DNA from: Skermanella rosea
Lineage (GTDB): Bacteria > Pseudomonadota > Alphaproteobacteria > Azospirillales > Azospirillaceae
NCBI RefSeq assembly: GCF_016806835.2
Contig: NZ_CP086111.1
Location: 4,829,471-4,893,470 of the forward strand
Direction of reading: 5' to 3'
Length of the DNA: 64,000 nucleotides
Positions 61,511 through 64,000 of this stretch are shown here, one piece after another. Position 1 is the stretch's first letter. Each line of letters begins with the position of its first letter. The notes beneath the pieces were generated by a model. The model was not told where the DNA came from, searched no databases, and saw only the letters and a list, made by a program, of their open reading frames with translations. A program made the position numbers and the translations under genes.

Positions 61511-64000
61511 ACCGGTGCCGTCGGCGGTTTCCGCGGTGACGGTGCCGGCGACTGCGCCGCCGTCGATGGCCGCGACCGTCACCACCAGATCGTTGGACAC
61601 GGTGACGGTCACCGTGCTGGTGGTCGTGTTGTTGGCGCCCTGGCCGTCGTTGGCGGTGATGGAGAGCGTGTAGGTGCCGGGGGTGAGCGCCGACGGGGTG
61701 CCCGCCTGGAGCGTGGCGTTGTTGGTCCCGGTCAGAGTGAAGGGCGTGCCGTTGATCGTGATCGGCTGGCTGTTCGCGTCCACCCCGGTGACGGTGCCCA
61801 GCGTGAAGGTGACGGTGTGGCTCTCCACATCCGTCGCCGACAGCGTGCCGATCGCGGTGTTGGCCGCGTCGAAGACGCTGATGGCCGAAGCCGACAGCGC
61901 GATTCCGGTCGGCGCGTCGTTCACGGCCGTCACCGCCACCGTGCGGGTGGCGGCCGTCCCGGCGTTGCCCGCCCCGTCGGTCAGGGTGAAGGAGACGGTG
62001 CGGTTCGACGTGCCCGGATTTTCCGACGTGCTGTCATAACGGATGGCGGCGATGGTGTCCTGGATGTTCTGGGCCGTCGCGGTCGCGCCGAAGGTGATGG
62101 TCCAGGCGGTGCCGCCGGTCACGCTGCTGGCCGTGACGGTGCCGATGGCGGTGGTGCCCGAGCGCAGGTCGGTGCCGGAGACGTTGATGCCGGTGTCGGT
62201 GCCGGTCAGCAGCGACAGCCGGTCCGTGGCTTCCGCGTTGGCGGTGATCTGCACCGCCAGCACTGAGAAGCCGGGCGACCCGGCCTCCGTCACCGTGGCG
62301 CTGCCGGCGATGGCGGCGGCGGTGCCGTTCTCGGTGTAGGCGTGGGCCGACGTGTCGGTGATGCCGACCGTCGGGACGGCGGTGTCGAGCGTCATGGTGA
62401 GCGAGCCGCCCGCCGTGCCCACGTTGCCGGCCTGGTCGGTCACGCGCGCGGTCAGCGTCTTCGCCACGCTCCCCCCCAGCGCGCCGTCCGCCAGCGTGAA
62501 CTCGTAATAGCCGTTGGAGATGTCCGTGCCGGACAGCGTGCGCGTGACCGGCGTGCCGAAGGGGTTCCCGCCCAGCAGCAGCTCCAGCGTGTCGTTCTCG
62601 ACCGCGCTGGTGCCGGCCAGCGACACCCGGAAGGTCGGCGTGGTGTCGTTGGTCACGTCGTCGCTGCTCGAACCGCCGGTGTCGCTGCCGGCCGTCAGGT
62701 CGATGGTGGTGGTGGGCGCGCCGGGCGCGGTATTGTCGAGGGTGTAGGTCTGGCCGGAGATGAAGCCGCCGACGATGGCGGTGCCCCCGTTCGCGATGCC
62801 AGTGCCCGAGGCGTTCAGATCGAGCCGGATCGTCCCGTCCCCGGTGATGTTCGTCACCTGGACGGTCCAGGTCGTGCCGCTGCCGGCCGGCGTGCCGATG
62901 GTGCCGGTCGCGTTGCCGGTGGCGGTCAGCGTGAAGTCGGTCGCGTCCACCCCCGTCACCGGCTGGCTGAAGGTGACGGTGAAGGTCACGGCGTCGGCGT
63001 TGGTGAGAGCCCCGGACGGCGTGGTGCGGTTGATCGTAGCCACAGTGGGGGCGTTCACCACCGACACGGTGGTGTCGGTGTTGGGGCTGGCGGCAACGCC
63101 GCCGTTGGCGGTGCCGTCGCCGTCGTTCACCACGAAACGCACCGTGCGGTCGCCCGCGGTGGGCGTGCCGGCGCTGTTCTGGTAGGTGATGTTCTGGATC
63201 AGCGCCGCGATGGCCGCGGGCGTGGCGTTGGCGGTGGTGAAGGTGATGGCCAGGGCCGTGGACCCGGTGCCGCCGGTGTAGGTGCCGATGGCGGCGCCCC
63301 CATAGGTGACGGTGCCGCCCGATGCGCCGATCTGGCCGGTGCCGGTGCCCTGGTTGCGGATCGCCAGCACCTCGCTCGTCCCGTCCTGGAGCCCGGCCGC
63401 GATCGACACGGTCAGGCTGCCGCCGTTGAAGTCGGCGGCACCATCCGGGTCGGTGACGCCGGCCGCCGGGGCCTGGTCGATCACCACGGCCGATCCGCCG
63501 CCCACGAACGTCACCGAGTCGCCCGCGAGCGTGTTGATCGCCGGCTGGTCGTTCACAGCGGTTACGGTGACCGACAGGCTCTGGCTCAGGCTGTTGCTGC
63601 CGCCATTGGCGGTGCCGCCGTTGTCCGCCACGGTGAAGGTGACGTTGCCGGTGCCGCTGGCGTTGGCCACCGTCCGGTACGTCAGGCCCTGGAGGTCGGC
63701 GAGGCTGAGCGTGCCGTTGGCGTTGACCTGCGTTCCACCGTTCCACAGGGTGATGAAGGACGGGATGCCGGTGACGGTGTAGGTCGGCGTCTGCCCGCTC
63801 TCGTCCGCGCCGCCGCCCGGCCCGTACGTCACCGCGCCCAGACCCAGCGTGGTGCCGCTGCTGTTGGAGCTGTCCTCGTTGACGGTGATCGCGCTCAGCG
63901 TGCCGGCCGTCAGGACCGGCGCGTCGTTGACCGGATCGATCGTGACGTTGACGGTGATGGTGTCGGTGCCGCCCTGGCCGTCGGATACCTGGACCGTGAA
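61271..64000 (-). CDS. Giant modular adhesin, upstream part (5' partial, frameshifted)
   Basis: The frame is open from the window edge (64000, first visible residues FTVQVSDGQGG) and codes for 868 plausible residues to 61397. They form cadherin-like and Ig-like modules: repeated VNDAP/VNDQP linkers, TYGPGGGADESGQTPTY, DNTAPGAPTTTIDLTAG (Big-type), TVSFTLTDGAGNAGTAATR. They end in the beta-helix N-cap LDLKEALHFANQATGS and GSTITLDAGY. After that the frame runs 41 codons of unrelated Arg/Ser/Trp-rich sequence, including a cysteine, to a stop at 61271. The natural continuation (VRDGVGFSFDD) is in the next frame. The real start, export signal and any N-terminal domain lie beyond the window. Confidence 0.85.
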   Translation of the reverse strand, partial: FTVQVSDGQGGTDTITVNVTIDPVNDAPVLTAGTLSAITVNEDSSNSSGTTLGLGAVTYGPGGGADESGQTPTYTVTGIPSFITLWNGGTQVNANGTLSLADLQGLTYRTVANASGTGNVTFTVADNGGTANGGSNSLSQSLSVTVTAVNDQPAINTLAGDSVTFVGGGSAVVIDQAPAAGVTDPDGAADFNGGSLTVSIAAGLQDGTSEVLAIRNQGTGTGQIGASGGTVTYGGAAIGTYTGGTGSTALAITFTTANATPAAIAALIQNITYQNSAGTPTAGDRTVRFVVNDGDGTANGGVAASPNTDTTVSVVNAPTVATINRTTPSGALTNADAVTFTVTFSQPVTGVDATDFTLTATGNATGTIGTPAGSGTTWTVQVTNITGDGTIRLDLNASGTGIANGGTAIVGGFISGQTYTLDNTAPGAPTTTIDLTAGSDTGGSSSDDVTNDTTPTFRVSLAGTSAVENDTLELLLGGNPFGTPVTRTLSGTDISNGYYEFTLADGALGGSVAKTLTARVTDQAGNVGTAGGSLTMTLDTAVPTVGITDTSAHAYTENGTAAAIAGSATVTEAGSPGFSVLAVQITANAEATDRLSLLTGTDTGINVSGTDLRSGTTAIGTVTASSVTGGTAWTITFGATATAQNIQDTIAAIRYDSTSENPGTSNRTVSFTLTDGAGNAGTAATRTVAVTAVNDAPTGIALSASAISVFDAANTAIGTLSATDVESHTVTFTLGTVTGVDANSQPITINGTPFTLTGTNNATLQAGTPSALTPGTYTLSITANDGQGANNTTTSTVTVTVSNDLVVTVAAIDGGAVAGTVTAETADGTGPGLDLKEALHFANQATGSVTIRFAEGLRGSTITLDAGYTCATGSASRSTTRRAAERSSSPASRSPWEGRSPWLSAPATR

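Overview
The window is about 64 kb of high-GC DNA from a Gram-negative alphaproteobacterium. The likely source is a Rhodospirillales/Azospirillaceae-type organism (Azospirillum or Skermanella-like). This rests on base composition, the bamE / cytochrome bc1 chaperone / DUF177 / rpmF-plsX-fabH-ihfA-merR gene order, a Cbp3-type chaperone, a K+-independent proton-pumping pyrophosphatase and the general style of the genes. No database was consulted, so the taxonomy is inference.

Layout. (a) 1-3065 (+): branched-chain-type amino acid ABC transporter, with a substrate-binding protein cut by the window edge followed by LivH and LivM permeases; the ATPases are not in the window. (b) 3235-3330: a REP-like structured repeat. 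(c) 3340-5629 (-): methylmalonate-semialdehyde dehydrogenase (mmsA) followed by a 2-keto-4-pentenoate hydratase-like gene. (d) 5777-10101 (+): exported glutathione peroxidase, two small membrane proteins and hppA. (e) 10153-15357: bamE (-) divergent from a housekeeping run (+): cytochrome bc1 chaperone, DUF177, rpmF, plsX, fabH, ihfA and a MerR regulator. (f) tRNA-Pro(GGG) with a promoter and a strong terminator, then a small unknown gene, cutA and an MFS transporter. (g) 17900-21013 (-): moeA, a CoA-binding protein and a PLP-dependent O-acetylhomoserine sulfhydrylase. (h) 21116-22775 (-): two adjacent toxin-antitoxin-like pairs. (i) 22965-28408 (-): a complete oppABCDF peptide importer. (j) 28601-32620 (+): a coupled membrane-lipid operon made of a phospholipase D-VTT fusion, an EEP-family phosphoesterase and an LPG-synthase-type membrane protein. 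(k) 32589-64000 (-): a giant adhesin locus.

The giant locus dominates the window. One minus-strand gene runs from beyond base 64000 to 35652 and encodes more than 9,400 residues in view. It is built almost wholly from beta-rich extracellular modules: two long arrays of autotransporter-type PATR beta-helix repeats, each with its own recognisable N-cap and C-cap; cadherin-like and Ig-like blocks; two Calx-beta domains; a calcium-loop-like and helical island; seven copies of a repeat of about 115 residues; nine VCBS repeats; and two cadherin-type domains near the C-terminus. Its reading frame is broken by an apparent one-base shift at about 61395. It is followed by a TolC-type outer-membrane lipoprotein, a short periplasmic adaptor and a TusA-like gene on the same strand. 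This suggests a dedicated export route, but no ABC exporter ATPase and no RTX nonapeptides are visible, so the mechanism of secretion is open.

This giant adhesin with its unusual TolC/adaptor pair is the best candidate in the window for something not well described. The rest is mostly well-known metabolism and housekeeping.
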